Source of the DNA: Nodosilinea nodulosa PCC 7104
GTDB lineage: Bacteria > Cyanobacteriota > Cyanobacteriia > Phormidesmidales > Phormidesmidaceae
Length of the DNA stretch: 64,000 nt
Direction of reading: 5' to 3'
Assembly (NCBI RefSeq): GCF_000309385.1
Contig: NZ_JH976537.1
Location: 2,186,866 to 2,250,865 of the forward strand
In this document: piece by piece, positions 26,734 through 37,083 of the stretch
Layout of the letters: each line of letters opens with the position of its first letter
Position numbering within the stretch: position 1 is the stretch's first letter
Notes under the pieces: model-generated
Told to the model about the DNA's origin: nothing
What the model saw: the letters and a program-made list of their open reading frames with translations, nothing else
Database searches by the model: none
Translations under genes and position numbers: made by a program

Positions 26734-27291
26734 ATGGCTGAAACGGAATCATCCCAATCTCCATCTCTTGAGCAACCTTCTGTGCCCAACATAGAAGCGG
26801 CAGATTCTTTAGTTGAAGTCGGCGCTGTTTCAAGCTGGCTAACAGCTAATGGTTTTGATCATGGGCTAGCCCCCAGAGATCATTTGGGCATAGAGGTGCT
26901 TACTGTAGATGCGCAATTCCTCCTTCCAATCTGTACAGCGTTATATGCCTATGGCTTTAACTATCTTCAGTGCCAGGGTGCCTACGACGACGGTCCTGGC
27001 AAGGAGTTGGTTAGCTTTTATCATCTAGTCAAGGTGGACGATAATGCTGACAAACCAGAAGAAGTAAGGGTTAAGGTATCTTTGCCCCGTGATAATCCTC
27101 GCTTGCCATCTGTTTACTGGATTTGGAAGGCGGCCGACTGGCAAGAGCGTGAAAGCTATGACATGTACGGCATCGTTTATGAAGGCCATCCTAATCTAAA
27201 GCGTTTGCTCATGCCCGAGGACTGGGTAGGCTGGCCCTTGCGGAAAGACTATATTTCTCCTGATTTTTACGAGCTTCAGGACGCCTACTAA
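26734..27291 (+). CDS. ndhJ: NAD(P)H-quinone oxidoreductase subunit J
   Basis: 185 residues, the 30-kDa-type peripheral subunit. Signatures: [20 protein letters not shown] and [20 protein letters not shown]. The first ~35 residues are Ser/Glu-rich and variable. ATG follows the ndhK stop with no gap (TAAATG). It ends the ndhCKJ operon, 33 bp before a MITE insertion. Confidence 0.97.
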   Translation: MAETESSQSPSLEQPSVPNIEAADSLVEVGAVSSWLTANGFDHGLAPRDHLGIEVLTVDAQFLLPICTALYAYGFNYLQCQGAYDDGPGKELVSFYHLVKVDDNADKPEEVRVKVSLPRDNPRLPSVYWIWKAADWQERESYDMYGIVYEGHPNLKRLLMPEDWVGWPLRKDYISPDFYELQDAY

Positions 27292-27324
27292 AGGGTAATA
27301 TTCCGTGAATACCGTATGAACAAC

Positions 27325-27453
27325 TAGGGGCTGTCATCAATTAACCGCCAATAGTCTAAGAACTAGCGGTTACAGCCCCTAGCCTGTTTTTTGGGTTGGG
27401 CGTGTCAATGCCCATGGGATAAGGATCGTAGCAAAAATTGATGACACACCCTA
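27325..27453 (+). mobile_element. 129-bp MITE, copy 1
   Basis: Begins TA-GGGGCTGTCATCAATT and ends AATTGATGACACACCC-TA, that is, imperfect terminal inverted repeats flanked by a TA duplication (possibly the larger CTAG). The same element occurs in reverse orientation at 48021-48149 with identical total length and clear identity along its length, including the internal block GGTTACAGCCCCTAGCCTGT. It has no coding capacity, so it would have to be mobilised by a transposase elsewhere. Confidence 0.85.
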
Positions 27454-28079
27454 GGCAAAGGTCATTGACCCACTTGCTAAAGCTCAGCGGAGAAGCTTTA
27501 AGTATAAATACCGTGTTGCGCTGGTTTTTTGTGGCTGGTAGCCTTCACAGTTATGTGGGTAGTCTTGGTATATAGATCCTCAGTGTAACTCACTAAATAC
27601 TGATAGGACTTTCGTCCAGGGGAAAAATTAATTTTTGTACCCACAGTGAGCCGGATTCGCTAACTCTTTGCCCTTTAGCCATCATGGAGCTACCATACAT
27701 CCTCAGATCTTGGGTTGTGTAGGCTACCTCTTTTCCTTAAGCAGGATTTTTACATTACACAATCGTCATCATTATTAAGACAGTACTAGACAGTTCTACA
27801 GTATCTCCCCTGCCCTGCTTCTGTGAGATATGCTGACTTGTAGGGTTTGTGCATCTGTTTGAATTTAGATAGGTAGTTATACGAGTGGTTGACTCACTGG
27901 TTAGCTATATCAGCCGTTCAGCGTTAGGGAACCTTAGGCTTGCCAATGAGTTGACTAGCTGCTGCAACCAAAGCGCTTAAAGTAAGGTTGAGTATGCTGT
28001 AGTTAGCTCGGGATGGCTTATTTGTCGTCTCTAGTGAACTGGCAGATTGTTTTCAGACGTATTTTATTGCTATCCGTCT
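27454..28079. other. Intergenic upstream of polysaccharide operon
   Basis: About 625 bp with no supported gene. It is AT-rich and contains GGGGAAAAATTAATTTTTGTACCC around 27619-27642, an imperfect inverted repeat that could be a regulatory site or attenuator for the following operon. Confidence 0.4.
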
Positions 28080-30287
28080 ATGACTAATAAGACCTACCAA
28101 GACTACGTTGAAGAGATTGACCTGCAACGCTATTGGCTGGTTCTCAAGCGACGTTGGTTGCCAGCGACTCTTGTGCTAGGCACCTGTATAGCAGGTTCGG
28201 TGTTCGTTGCCTTGACGCGCGACCCATCCTACAGTGCTGAGGGAAGTATCCTGGTACGTCCAGATCTAACGCCAACCCTAACTGGGGTGGGAACTGATAT
28301 CAGAGAGCTGCCTATCTCGATAAATAATTTGCAAAACCAGAGTTCCGTTGTATTGTCCACAGCAGTAATGCAGTCTGCTATCGACAATTTAGGACTTGTA
28401 GACGATGATGGTGTACCCCTTGAACCTGCGGCATTAAGTTCAAAAATTAAGGTAGAGCCAGCGGACAAGGCCGATATTTTGCAGCTTTCCTACAGTTCAG
28501 ACGATCCTGATGAGTCTGCTGCTGTTGTTAATGCAGTAATGGATGCATATTTGGAAAGAGATATTCTTAGCAATAGGCTAAAGGCGGCTACAGCACGAGA
28601 ATTTATCGAACGGCAGCTGCCTATTGCTGAAGCTGATCTGGACCGTGCGGCAGCAGCGCTACAGCAGTTTAAGGACGCTAATGGCATTGTTGTCCTTGAA
28701 GATGAAGCCACTGTTGCGGTTAATGCGATCGCTGATTTAGACACTCAAATTCGTACCGTATCTTCCACCCTCGCTAGTGCTAACACCCAGGCAAGTGAGT
28801 TGCAGAAGCAATTAAAAATCCCGCTTGAGCAAGCTAAGCGCATTGAAGCGCTTAGCCAATCTACGGCTGTACAGCAAGCCTTAAAGGATCTACAAACGGC
28901 CCAAGCCGAGCTGGCAAGTCAACGCAGCCTTTATAGGGAGACTCACCCCACGATTATTAATTTAGAGCGTCGAGTTGAGTCGTTGCAAAACCTCTTAAGT
29001 GAGCGGGTTCAGGACATTGTAGGCACATCTTCTCTTGATAGCCTAGGTAATCTACAAATGAGTCCTCTAGACCAGCAGCTAACGACAGATTTAGCGACTG
29101 CCGAGGTTACTCGCTCTAGCCTAGCTAGCCAGCTTCAGAGCTTAGTGACATCGCGTAACCGTTATGCCGAGAGGATACAAGCTTTCCCTACCCTTGAAAA
29201 ACGGCAGCTAGAGCTGACTCAGCGTCTCAAATCAGCTCAACTAAACTACGAAAACCTCTTAGCGTCCTTCCAACAAACTCAGTTAGCTGAAAACCAAACG
29301 GTTGGTAGTGCTGAAATTCTAGAAAGAGCAGAGCCTGCAAGCGGAGCTGGTAGTTTGCTTATTCCAGCATTAGTGGCTGGGACCTTTCTAGGTAGCCTCC
29401 TCGGTGTTGCTTGTGCATTTTTCCTAGATTTAGTGGACAAATCAGTCAAGACAGCTAAAGACGGCGAGATGCTTCTTGGCTATACCTTACTAGGATTGAT
29501 ACCTAAGTTTCGAGCTAGGGCAGGTGCTGATAACTTAGCTGCCTCTTTGCCAGGAAGAATAGATGCACTTAGATCTTCTGTCTATATTCCTGCTTTAGAT
29601 CGAGACCAGCCAATGGTCTCTGCTGCTTTTCAAATGCTTCAGGCCAACCTGAAATTTACTAGCTCAGATACATCCCACCGCATTATTGCTATCACTAGCT
29701 CAGTTTCTGAAGAAGGTAAGTCTGAGGTATCAGCCAATCTGGCCGCAACTCTAGCCCATTCGGGTAAGCAGGTTTTGCTTATTGATGCTGATTTACGATC
29801 TCCCTCTCAGCATCACATTTGGGATGTGGTTAATCGAGCTGGCTTAAGCCAGGTATTGATCCGCGAGGAAACTCATCAAGATGTAACCCATAAAGTGTTC
29901 GAGAATCTTACTCTTATGACGGCAGGTGCTCTTCCTCCTAATCCTTTAGCCATTCTAGATTCCGAGCGGATGGCTGATATGCTTCAGCAACTGAAGCGAC
30001 AGTATGATTACATTTTTATAGATACGCCTCCTCTTCTCGGAGCCGCAGATGCAGCTGTGATAGGGCGAATGTCTGATGGCGTCTTATTAGTACTCAGACC
30101 AAGGAAAGTTGATTCTGCCAATGCTATAGCTGCAAAATCTTTTTTAGAACGCTCTCAGGCAAATGTTTTAGGGGTGGTTGCCAACGGAGTGGATATTAAT
30201 AATGAGCATGGCGACTATGTCTCTCGCATCAGAGCGGGCGAGTACGGTAAGCTGCCTCTCCCAGAAATGCAAACAGCGGTTCGCTAG
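28080..30287 (+). CDS. Polysaccharide co-polymerase/tyrosine autokinase (Wzc/GumC-like)
   Basis: About 735 residues from ATG 28080. The N-terminal Wzz domain (IDLQRYWLVLKRRWLPATLV, first membrane helix) is followed by a long periplasmic coiled coil (about 150-370), a second helix (LLIPALVAGTFLGSLLGVA) and a cytoplasmic BY-kinase domain: Walker A SSVSEEGKSEVSANLA, Walker A' VLLIDADLRSP, Walker B YIFIDTPPLLG. It controls chain length and export of an extracellular polysaccharide. The C-terminus has only two Tyr (GDY, GEY), so the usual Tyr cluster is weak. Followed 17 bp later by the outer-membrane exporter. Confidence 0.92.
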   Translation: MTNKTYQDYVEEIDLQRYWLVLKRRWLPATLVLGTCIAGSVFVALTRDPSYSAEGSILVRPDLTPTLTGVGTDIRELPISINNLQNQSSVVLSTAVMQSAIDNLGLVDDDGVPLEPAALSSKIKVEPADKADILQLSYSSDDPDESAAVVNAVMDAYLERDILSNRLKAATAREFIERQLPIAEADLDRAAAALQQFKDANGIVVLEDEATVAVNAIADLDTQIRTVSSTLASANTQASELQKQLKIPLEQAKRIEALSQSTAVQQALKDLQTAQAELASQRSLYRETHPTIINLERRVESLQNLLSERVQDIVGTSSLDSLGNLQMSPLDQQLTTDLATAEVTRSSLASQLQSLVTSRNRYAERIQAFPTLEKRQLELTQRLKSAQLNYENLLASFQQTQLAENQTVGSAEILERAEPASGAGSLLIPALVAGTFLGSLLGVACAFFLDLVDKSVKTAKDGEMLLGYTLLGLIPKFRARAGADNLAASLPGRIDALRSSVYIPALDRDQPMVSAAFQMLQANLKFTSSDTSHRIIAITSSVSEEGKSEVSANLAATLAHSGKQVLLIDADLRSPSQHHIWDVVNRAGLSQVLIREETHQDVTHKVFENLTLMTAGALPPNPLAILDSERMADMLQQLKRQYDYIFIDTPPLLGAADAAVIGRMSDGVLLVLRPRKVDSANAIAAKSFLERSQANVLGVVANGVDINNEHGDYVSRIRAGEYGKLPLPEMQTAVR

Positions 30288-30304
30288 ATTTATTTGCTAA
30301 AACT

Positions 30305-31405
30305 ATGAAACTAGATAGACGTTATATTGCGTTAGTATCGCTTTCAGCCGCATTAGCTCATGCCAGCCTATGGGACGTTGGAACAGCCAATGCTCAACAA
30401 AGTAGTAGCTTCAGTTCTCCAGTAGTTCAACTACAAAGCTCTCAGTCACCCGGAAATTATATTTTAGGTGCTGGCGATCAAATAGCGGTAGTAGTATTTG
30501 GATATGATGAGTTCACTGGCGCTCGTGTGGTTTTGCCAGATGGAACTATGCCATTTCCATTTTTAGGGTCTATTCAAGCCGCTGGAAAAACTGTTGACAA
30601 CTTGTCTGATGAAATTACCCAAGGGTTAAACGCCTACCTGGTTAACCCTGTGGTTAACGTTAGTTTGACTGCCTTGCGCCCTGTGGTTGTAGATGTTGCA
30701 GGAGAGGTTTATCGTCCTGGGCCTGTACAGCTTAGTAGTTTGACAACAGCTGAAACTCAGCTTAATGTTGATGCCAGAATTACACAAGCTACAACCACGC
30801 CAACCTTATCATCGGCCTTGGTAGCGGCTGGAGGAATACGGCGGACTGCGGACATACGCTCTGTTGTTGTCAGGCGGCAGTTGCCGGGCGGTGAGGTTCA
30901 GGATATTTCTGTAAACCTGTGGGATGCTATTTCAAACGCTGGACAAGGAAACAACTTGGTGCTTAGAGATGGCGATGCAATTTTTGTACCTAAAGCGCTG
31001 GCTGATGCAGAAATTGATCCTTCCTTAGTAGCAAGTTCGAGCATTGCGCCAGACAATGTCCGAGTTCGCGTTATTGGGGATGGTGTTGTTCGGCCTGGGG
31101 AGGTTCAGGTTCAGCCTAACAGCTCTGTTTCAGGGGCGATCGCAGCTGCAGGAGGACCTAACTCAGACGCCGCTCTTGGAGAGGTACAACTTGTAAGGCT
31201 TTCAGAGACAGGGCAAGTTGAAAACCAAAGAGTTGACTTATCCAGTCTAGTAGATAACTATCAGATTCAAGATGGTGATGTAATTTTAGTACCTAAAAAA
31301 GGCTATTTGGTCGGTATTGATAACGTTGGCCGGGCCTTAACACCAATCCTTGGGCCCCTAGGCAGTATTTTCAATATTCTTGGTGTTTTCAACTTGTTTA
31401 ATTAG
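30305..31405 (+). CDS. Outer-membrane polysaccharide export protein (Wza-like, SLBB domains)
   Basis: 366 residues. A signal peptide ends near TANA|QQ. The poly-export domain begins YILGAGDQIAVVVFGYDEF; SLBB-type domains follow (VVVDVAGEVYRPGPVQL and VRVRVIGDGVVRPGEVQV). Forms the outer-membrane exit pore for capsule or EPS together with the Wzc-like partner just upstream. No lipobox Cys was seen, unlike E. coli Wza. End of the two-gene operon. Confidence 0.9.
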   Translation: MKLDRRYIALVSLSAALAHASLWDVGTANAQQSSSFSSPVVQLQSSQSPGNYILGAGDQIAVVVFGYDEFTGARVVLPDGTMPFPFLGSIQAAGKTVDNLSDEITQGLNAYLVNPVVNVSLTALRPVVVDVAGEVYRPGPVQLSSLTTAETQLNVDARITQATTTPTLSSALVAAGGIRRTADIRSVVVRRQLPGGEVQDISVNLWDAISNAGQGNNLVLRDGDAIFVPKALADAEIDPSLVASSSIAPDNVRVRVIGDGVVRPGEVQVQPNSSVSGAIAAAGGPNSDAALGEVQLVRLSETGQVENQRVDLSSLVDNYQIQDGDVILVPKKGYLVGIDNVGRALTPILGPLGSIFNILGVFNLFN

Positions 31406-31879
31406 CAATAGTTAGAAATACTCCCAAGCTCAGAATCTACTTAAAAATCATAAGGAGTACAGCAAATTAAGCTAATCACTCGGAGCATGATATGAAGCAT
31501 GGCAATTTAGAGCGTGGTTTCAGTAATTCTAAGAAGTCGCTAAAGTTGCTAACAATCTTGAAGCAAGCGAGGCGACTACCATTACCAATCAAAGCTACGC
31601 GCAGAATCCAGAATTTTTCAAGTGAGATAAACCTCTTCATTTTTTGATTCTGAAAGGCGATCTGGATGATTTACTCTAAGGTAGCCTTTGCCTGTTACGG
31701 AAAGCTAAAGCCACCATGGCAGGCCTTGCGCCGTGACTCTACACTTGACAGCTATTTTGCAGCATCTGTCCACACGGCTTGTTTAGGGCCACTAGCGGCG
31801 ACTTGGAAATTCGACGGCTCGAAATCCGAGGCGATTGGTGTACAACTTGAGACATATTCACGCCTAAACTCGCCGAGGG

Positions 31880-32003
31880 TATTCGAATGATGCTCGGAGG
31901 CTTCGATAAACTGACGACCTCAGGCTACGCAGATGTGGTTTTGCTTACCTTTCCTCTTGCCATTTTTACGGATATGAGTGGCTCCGCATTCCGGACATTG
32001 CAT
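31880..32003 (-). pseudogene. Relic of IS1-type zinc-ribbon transposase (InsA-like)
   Basis: Reading down from ATG 32003: MQCPECGATHIRKNGKRKGK, then HICVA, stop, GRQFIEASEHHSN. The CPxCG...CxxC-GRQF pattern is the InsA zinc finger of IS1-family elements; the last Cys codon is now TGA. Homology fades after about 40 residues, so only the 5' part of the element survives. Confidence 0.7.
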
Positions 32004-32074
32004 CGCAGATTTCCCTAATCATCTTTCAATTATGCAATGCCTGATTTTTTTCATCGCCACTTCTAACCCTTCTC

Positions 32075-32310
32075 GCTAGACTTTATCCGGCTAAGCCACC
32101 ACCCTCATAGGGTTGTTCTCATCTGCTCAATGCTCCTAGTGACTCATCGAGAATTGCGGTGATAGCCTCGTAGCTATAGTCTTAACAGATCAGTTTGGAG
32201 GCCAAGACTTTCTTGACTTGGCGACCATCACGTTCAGCACTGATAAAGGCCTTTAGTTCTTTAATGGCAATGGCTTTGGCTGGTTTAGTCGGGGGGATAA
32301 GCATGACCAT
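32075..32310 (-). pseudogene. Relic of IS630-type transposase N-terminus
   Basis: From ATG 32310: MVMLIPPTKPAKAIAIKEL, then FISAERDGRQVKKVLASKLI, stop, DYSYEAITAILDESLGAL, stop, and later stops. The order (KELKAFI-AERDGRQVKK-KLI-YSYEAI--ILDxSLG) resembles the DNA-binding N-terminus of cyanobacterial IS630-like transposases. At least three in-frame stops show long inactivation. Confidence 0.65.
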
Positions 32311-32940
32311 CACACCTCAGCATCAGAATGCTGGATCCTCAGTGATTATGCTGGCATGTTTTTACAAATCATTCCGGATTGCCGCGCGTACTTTACCGTA
32401 TTCCACCGTCAACTCAAGATTCTCTGGTGCAAGGAGAGAGCACTCGTAAACTTGGTTTACAAGACCCTCTTCCCACAACAAAATCATATAATGAAAACTT
32501 TTACCAAAGGTGATTGCAGACCGTTGCCCATATGCTTATCTTTCTGGTCCGACTGTTCAACGCTGGCCACTGCTAAATTGGGGCTTAAATACAGTCCATC
32601 AAGGACTGGTTAACTTTTTGCGTTACCTACTCAAGATAGGTATCGGCATCGCCGCATTGGCGTTCTTATGAGAGCAATTCACGCTTATTGTTGACGACCT
32701 GTTGGCCTAATTAACTGACAAAAGTTAGGATATGAGTTGGCGTTGAGTACAACAATTTCATACAGTAGAGATGATTTTGATGAGTTGCACTGGCACTAAC
32801 CTATGCTGCAGCAAAGCAAAGCTTTCAGGAGCCTTGTCAGTCAACCAATCTGTTGGCTCTGGTTATGAGGGCAATCAATTGCCCTAAAGTTATTGCACTA
32901 CAGGCCGTTTACCCATCATCGTTCAACAGACGAGCATATT

Positions 32941-34221
32941 CTATTGAGATAACTTGCTTTTTGATGCTAAGACTTTAGGGCTTAGTGAAAAGGCTATTGC
33001 AATAAACAAAACCCAATATAGGCTAGTAAGCCTAGCTAAATAACTTTCAGATATATTGAACAGGACAAGCATTGACAAGAATAAAATAGGCCATAAATAG
33101 GCAGCTTCCTTATGACTGTAAGCAAGCTTTGCAGCCCTCACATAAGCCGTGAACCAAGTAATACAAAAAAACGCAAAACCAATTAGTCCCACATCTAAAA
33201 TCAGGTCCAAGAAACCATTATGCGCATGAGCTGGGATATCATAAGCAAATCTCTCAAAACCAGTTGTAAGACTAGGTGAATTCCAAAATATTCCTCTCCC
33301 GTATCCAAGATAAGGACTTGCTGGAATCTTCGAAGTGATTACTAAGTGCCAAATGAGAGTACGAGTAGATAGAGTTGGATCTTTATCAAGAGATGCCAGG
33401 ATGTCAACCCAATTAGAGAATAAAAGATATGAAAAACTTGTGGCAATTAATATAAATAGACTGCCCAATAGAACAGAACGCTTACCGAGCCAAGCGTATC
33501 GCCTATAAAATATAGTTAATGATAGGCCTATAATCGACAAAACCAGTGCAGTAATTGAGCTACTAACTAACACAGCCGCAAAACATGCACAAAGGAAAAT
33601 TAATGCCCATCTTTGTCTTTTCTCTGCATAGTTAGCTAGAATATAAAGAGAAACTAGGGTCATGGCAGAGTGAGCACCAAATTGGTTTTTCTGGGAGAAA
33701 ACCCCCTTCCAACTACCAGCAAATGGCTCTACAGTATGCCGACCAATGCTTGGCATTCCGATCGCCAACGCAACGCTAAATAGAAATACGATCAGCAAGG
33801 CCCAGACAACCAGTTTAAACTGCTGCTTTAATGTAAATCTGGATGCTAAGTAAAGACTTAAGCAAAACATAGGCAATATTTCTTTCCAGATAGCATCGAT
33901 CGTAGTCTGAATATCGGAAGACCATAGAAAGGAAATACTAATAATAGAAATTAGCCCCAAAGCCCACTTGTTGCTGAGTGCCGTTTTCATGGTTTCACTA
34001 GGCCTCAGAAATAATAGGAATAGGGTTACGGCATAAGTTGAATATCGAAGCAGGGTCAAGACTGATTCAGGAATTATTGGACTCGTAGAAAGATCGCTGC
34101 CGAAGCCAAATAGCCCTGCAAAGAAGAGCATATAAAAAACTGCAAAGCATTCTTCTGCAAAATTTACTTGATCTGCAGAAAGCAACGTATTACCGTTAAG
34201 CGTAATCCTTGGAGACTGCAT
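32941..34221 (-). CDS. O-antigen ligase/polymerase-like membrane protein
   Basis: About 426 residues with roughly ten or more hydrophobic segments and a periplasmic loop after the central helices (GSWKGVFSQKNQFGAHSAM; the SWKG-FxxKN-G motif of O-antigen ligase/Wzy proteins). YGRGIFWNSPSL and DIPAHAHNGFLDLILDVGLI (His-containing HNxFL loop) are also family features. It probably polymerises or ligates exported glycans. The frame opens with TTG 34257; ATG 34221 is chosen. AT-richer than the core genes. Confidence 0.85.
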   Translation of the reverse strand: MQSPRITLNGNTLLSADQVNFAEECFAVFYMLFFAGLFGFGSDLSTSPIIPESVLTLLRYSTYAVTLFLLFLRPSETMKTALSNKWALGLISIISISFLWSSDIQTTIDAIWKEILPMFCLSLYLASRFTLKQQFKLVVWALLIVFLFSVALAIGMPSIGRHTVEPFAGSWKGVFSQKNQFGAHSAMTLVSLYILANYAEKRQRWALIFLCACFAAVLVSSSITALVLSIIGLSLTIFYRRYAWLGKRSVLLGSLFILIATSFSYLLFSNWVDILASLDKDPTLSTRTLIWHLVITSKIPASPYLGYGRGIFWNSPSLTTGFERFAYDIPAHAHNGFLDLILDVGLIGFAFFCITWFTAYVRAAKLAYSHKEAAYLWPILFLSMLVLFNISESYLARLTSLYWVLFIAIAFSLSPKVLASKSKLSQ

Positions 34222-34839
34222 AAAGCTAAGGCAACTAAGAATTTGTAGTAGAAGCAAGCATCCGCTCTTTGACGCCTGATTATAAATAAGTGTCTTTGAG
34301 CGTGAGCGTAAGCATATATGATCAACTTACCATATAAGCAGGATACACTTTTTCGGAGACGCTCATACAAATTAGTTAGTTATATAAAATCCTAGTAAAG
34401 TTTTTGGCTGAAGGCATTCTGCTTTGGCAGCTACATTAACTAGCGCTTCCAGTACGTTAACATCTGAGCTATTACGCCTCAGTGACTACCAGCCTTTAGG
34501 ATTTTTTCTTCGAAACTCGGGCGGAATGGTACTAGATCGTTTTAATGAGACATAAAGAACCTAGCGAAAAGGGCAAGATATCATGAAGCTATTTTGAAGT
34601 ATCTTCCTTGACAACTAAAATACACTGTTTGATTGAGGCTATGCTTTACTATTATGTTGGGTAACATAAACTCTAGGGAAGTCTACTTAAGCTGCCACTT
34701 GACAGGAGTGAGCCTATGTACGCATTGCTACTATGATGCACTTCCTATGGCTAAACTTGAGTTATGCCTCCTTCGGGCGATAGCTCATCGGTTCTAAAAC
34801 TATCTTGGATGTGAGATTTGTATCATATATATTTCTTGC
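34222..34839. other. Divergent promoter region, no gene seen
   Basis: About 620 AT-rich bp between the divergent ligase-like and ABC exporter genes. No convincing reading frame, no clear repeats. Likely holds both promoters. Confidence 0.4.
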
Positions 34840-36678
34840 ATGCAGGAATACTCGATAATTCTTGAGAGGGAAGAGGCATTGAATTACTTTCATAAGTTTC
34901 TCTACGTGTTTTCTGGGCACCATCGCCAATTAATTCTATTAGTTGGTATTTTTATACTGACATCTATACTGGAAGCCTTTGGTATTGGATTGATTGGACC
35001 TTTCCTGAAATTGGCCGGGGATCCGCAGAAGGTTGTTCAGGACAATAGCACTTTTGCTTGGGTCTACCAAAAATTTGATTTTAAGAGCTTGGGAGATTTA
35101 ATTGTTTGGTTTGGAGCTTTTATTGTCGTTATATTTTTGGTGAAAGCAACCGTTTATTTTTTGAGCAAGCGGTACTCTTATAAGGTTCTATTCAACCAGC
35201 GCGCTGCTGTTCAAAAGCGGCTTTTCAATACTTACCTACTTGCACCTTACGATTTTCACCTTTCACGAAATACTGCGGACTATATCAATAAAATCACAAA
35301 TGAAACGCATAGATTTGGCTTTATGGTTTCCTTACCTATGGTTGAATCTGTCTCTCATATTATTGTAGTCTTGACACTTCTAGTGTTGATGGCAAAAACT
35401 AATATTCTCCTGCTATTAGTCTCTCTAGGCGCACTTTTGCCTGCTTTTTTCGTTTTCTCATTCTTGCTTAAGCGATTAAAACGATGGGGACATCTATCAA
35501 CCCTTGCTCGAGAGGAAACGATTAAGGCTGTCAATCATGGTTTGGGGGGCATAAAAGAGACTCGAGTATTTGGTTGTGAAGAATATTTTCGAAGGGAATT
35601 AGAGGAGCATGTGCATCAAGAAGCACGTATGGAAATTCTTTTTCAAAGTGCTCAGTTTGTTCCACGGACGATGATTGAGACTCTCTTAGTAATTGCCATT
35701 GTTGGATTTGTCTGTGTTTCTCAACTAATGTTGGGTCAAGATTTCCAAGCAGCTATCTCTAGTATGGGAGTTTTTGCAGTTGCCTCTTTAAGGTTGATTC
35801 CAGCCGCAAGTAACTTAGCAGATTGTGTTGGTAAGTTGCGAAATTCTTCTCATACTCTAGACATCATGTATTTAGATCTTAAGGAGATTGAAAATACTGA
35901 ATTTAAGGAGCCGAAGAGTTCTTCCCTATCTAATGGTTTGGCCCAAACATTCAATGCCCTATCTATTCCAGAATATGCTCAGAAGCTAACAATTTCTGAC
36001 GTTTCTTATCAGTATCCTGGTGCTTCAAAGCCTTCCTTGAATGGTATTTCAATGGAGGTTAGAAAAGGAGAATCTATTGGCCTGATAGGTCAGTCTGGAG
36101 CGGGCAAGACAACTCTTGTAGATGTTATTCTAAGCCTTTTGACTCCTCAGAGTGGAGATATTTTAGTAGACGGTCAATCAATCTATAAAAATTTGCAGGG
36201 CTGGAGAAGGTTGGTAGGCTATATTCCTCAGTCCATCTTTTTAACAGATGACACTGTAGAGAAGAACATCGCTTTTGGAGTTCCAAAGGCCGAAATCGAT
36301 CATGATCGCCTCTGGTATGCTATCAAGGCGGCTCAGCTTGAGGCGCTAGTTCAAGACTTGCCTCAAGGTGTTGATACGGCAGTTGGCGAACGAGGAGTTC
36401 GGCTTTCGGGTGGTCAGCGGCAGCGCATTGGTATTGCTCGAGCGCTTTACCATCAGAGAGAGATCTTAGTGCTAGATGAAGCTACGTCTGCCTTAGACAA
36501 CGAAACTGAACAGTTAATTAGCAACTCGATTAGAGCACTGGCTGGTTCAAAAACCTTGATTATCATTGCTCACCGTTTATCTACTATTGAGCATTGCGAT
36601 CGCATTTATGTGCTTGAGAAGGGAAAAGTTGTTCGCTCTGGAACTTATGCTGACGTTGTCCTTGCCCCCAAAGCTTAG
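34840..36678 (+). CDS. ABC exporter, fused permease and ATPase (MsbA/PglK-like)
   Basis: 612 residues. Six-helix membrane domain (about 20-330) followed by the ATPase domain: Walker A GQSGAGKTTLVDVIL, Q-loop IPQSIF, signature LSGGQRQRIGIARALY, Walker B ILVLDEATSALD, and IIIAHRLSTIEHCD switch His. This half-transporter would act as a homodimer flipping lipids, lipid-linked oligosaccharides or peptides. Its position next to the polysaccharide genes suggests lipid-linked glycan export (inference). ATG 34840 has no strong ribosome-binding site. Confidence 0.9.
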   Translation: MQEYSIILEREEALNYFHKFLYVFSGHHRQLILLVGIFILTSILEAFGIGLIGPFLKLAGDPQKVVQDNSTFAWVYQKFDFKSLGDLIVWFGAFIVVIFLVKATVYFLSKRYSYKVLFNQRAAVQKRLFNTYLLAPYDFHLSRNTADYINKITNETHRFGFMVSLPMVESVSHIIVVLTLLVLMAKTNILLLLVSLGALLPAFFVFSFLLKRLKRWGHLSTLAREETIKAVNHGLGGIKETRVFGCEEYFRRELEEHVHQEARMEILFQSAQFVPRTMIETLLVIAIVGFVCVSQLMLGQDFQAAISSMGVFAVASLRLIPAASNLADCVGKLRNSSHTLDIMYLDLKEIENTEFKEPKSSSLSNGLAQTFNALSIPEYAQKLTISDVSYQYPGASKPSLNGISMEVRKGESIGLIGQSGAGKTTLVDVILSLLTPQSGDILVDGQSIYKNLQGWRRLVGYIPQSIFLTDDTVEKNIAFGVPKAEIDHDRLWYAIKAAQLEALVQDLPQGVDTAVGERGVRLSGGQRQRIGIARALYHQREILVLDEATSALDNETEQLISNSIRALAGSKTLIIIAHRLSTIEHCDRIYVLEKGKVVRSGTYADVVLAPKA

Positions 36679-37083
36679 TTGCTTTACCGGGTATATTAAT
36701 GTTAGCAAAGGTATCAGCGTACTCTTAAATTTATTTACCCTTGAAGCAAGTTGTGCAATGACGCCCAAAACTACCGCTGCTGCTCTTTCACTGCAATTCT
36801 CTCAATGTATAGCCATCGCTGAATTGGCTAGAACATTTGCATAGCCTCTGGAGCGGTGGCTATATGCCAGTACGCTGTTCCAGTTTTTGCCAATGGCAGT
36901 TACTCAGGTTCTAAGCATATGACCATGGCTATATAAGTAGCTGGCAGGTATCTGCGTTCCTATAAAGTGGTCGAGGGCTATTAAAGCAGGGCTATAGGCC
37001 CTCGACCAAGATAGTTATTGAGGCATAAAAGTCTTTAAAACAGATGCTTCTCCGTAGATACTCTGCTGCTGCATTAGGCTATC
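36679..37083. other. Intergenic, nothing recognised
   Basis: About 400 bp between the convergent ABC exporter and the TonB-like gene. CCTCGACC / GGTCGAGG copies near 36969 and 37000 form an inverted repeat (GGTCGAGGGC ... GCCCTCGACC) that could be a terminator without a T-tract. Confidence 0.4.

Larger units (their letters stand above)
31406..32940. other. Decayed insertion-sequence region
   Basis: About 1.5 kb without an intact gene. It holds at least two transposase relics (separate entries). A 51-codon frame from ATG 31492 (MKHGNLERGF...) and frames at 31666-31890 and 32356-32613 have no recognisable product. The stretch 32470-32900 shows no clear feature. Confidence 0.6.

Noticed and set aside
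31666..31890. 74-codon frame in the IS relic region
   Set aside because: It lies in decayed sequence next to the IS1-like relic and has no recognisable product.
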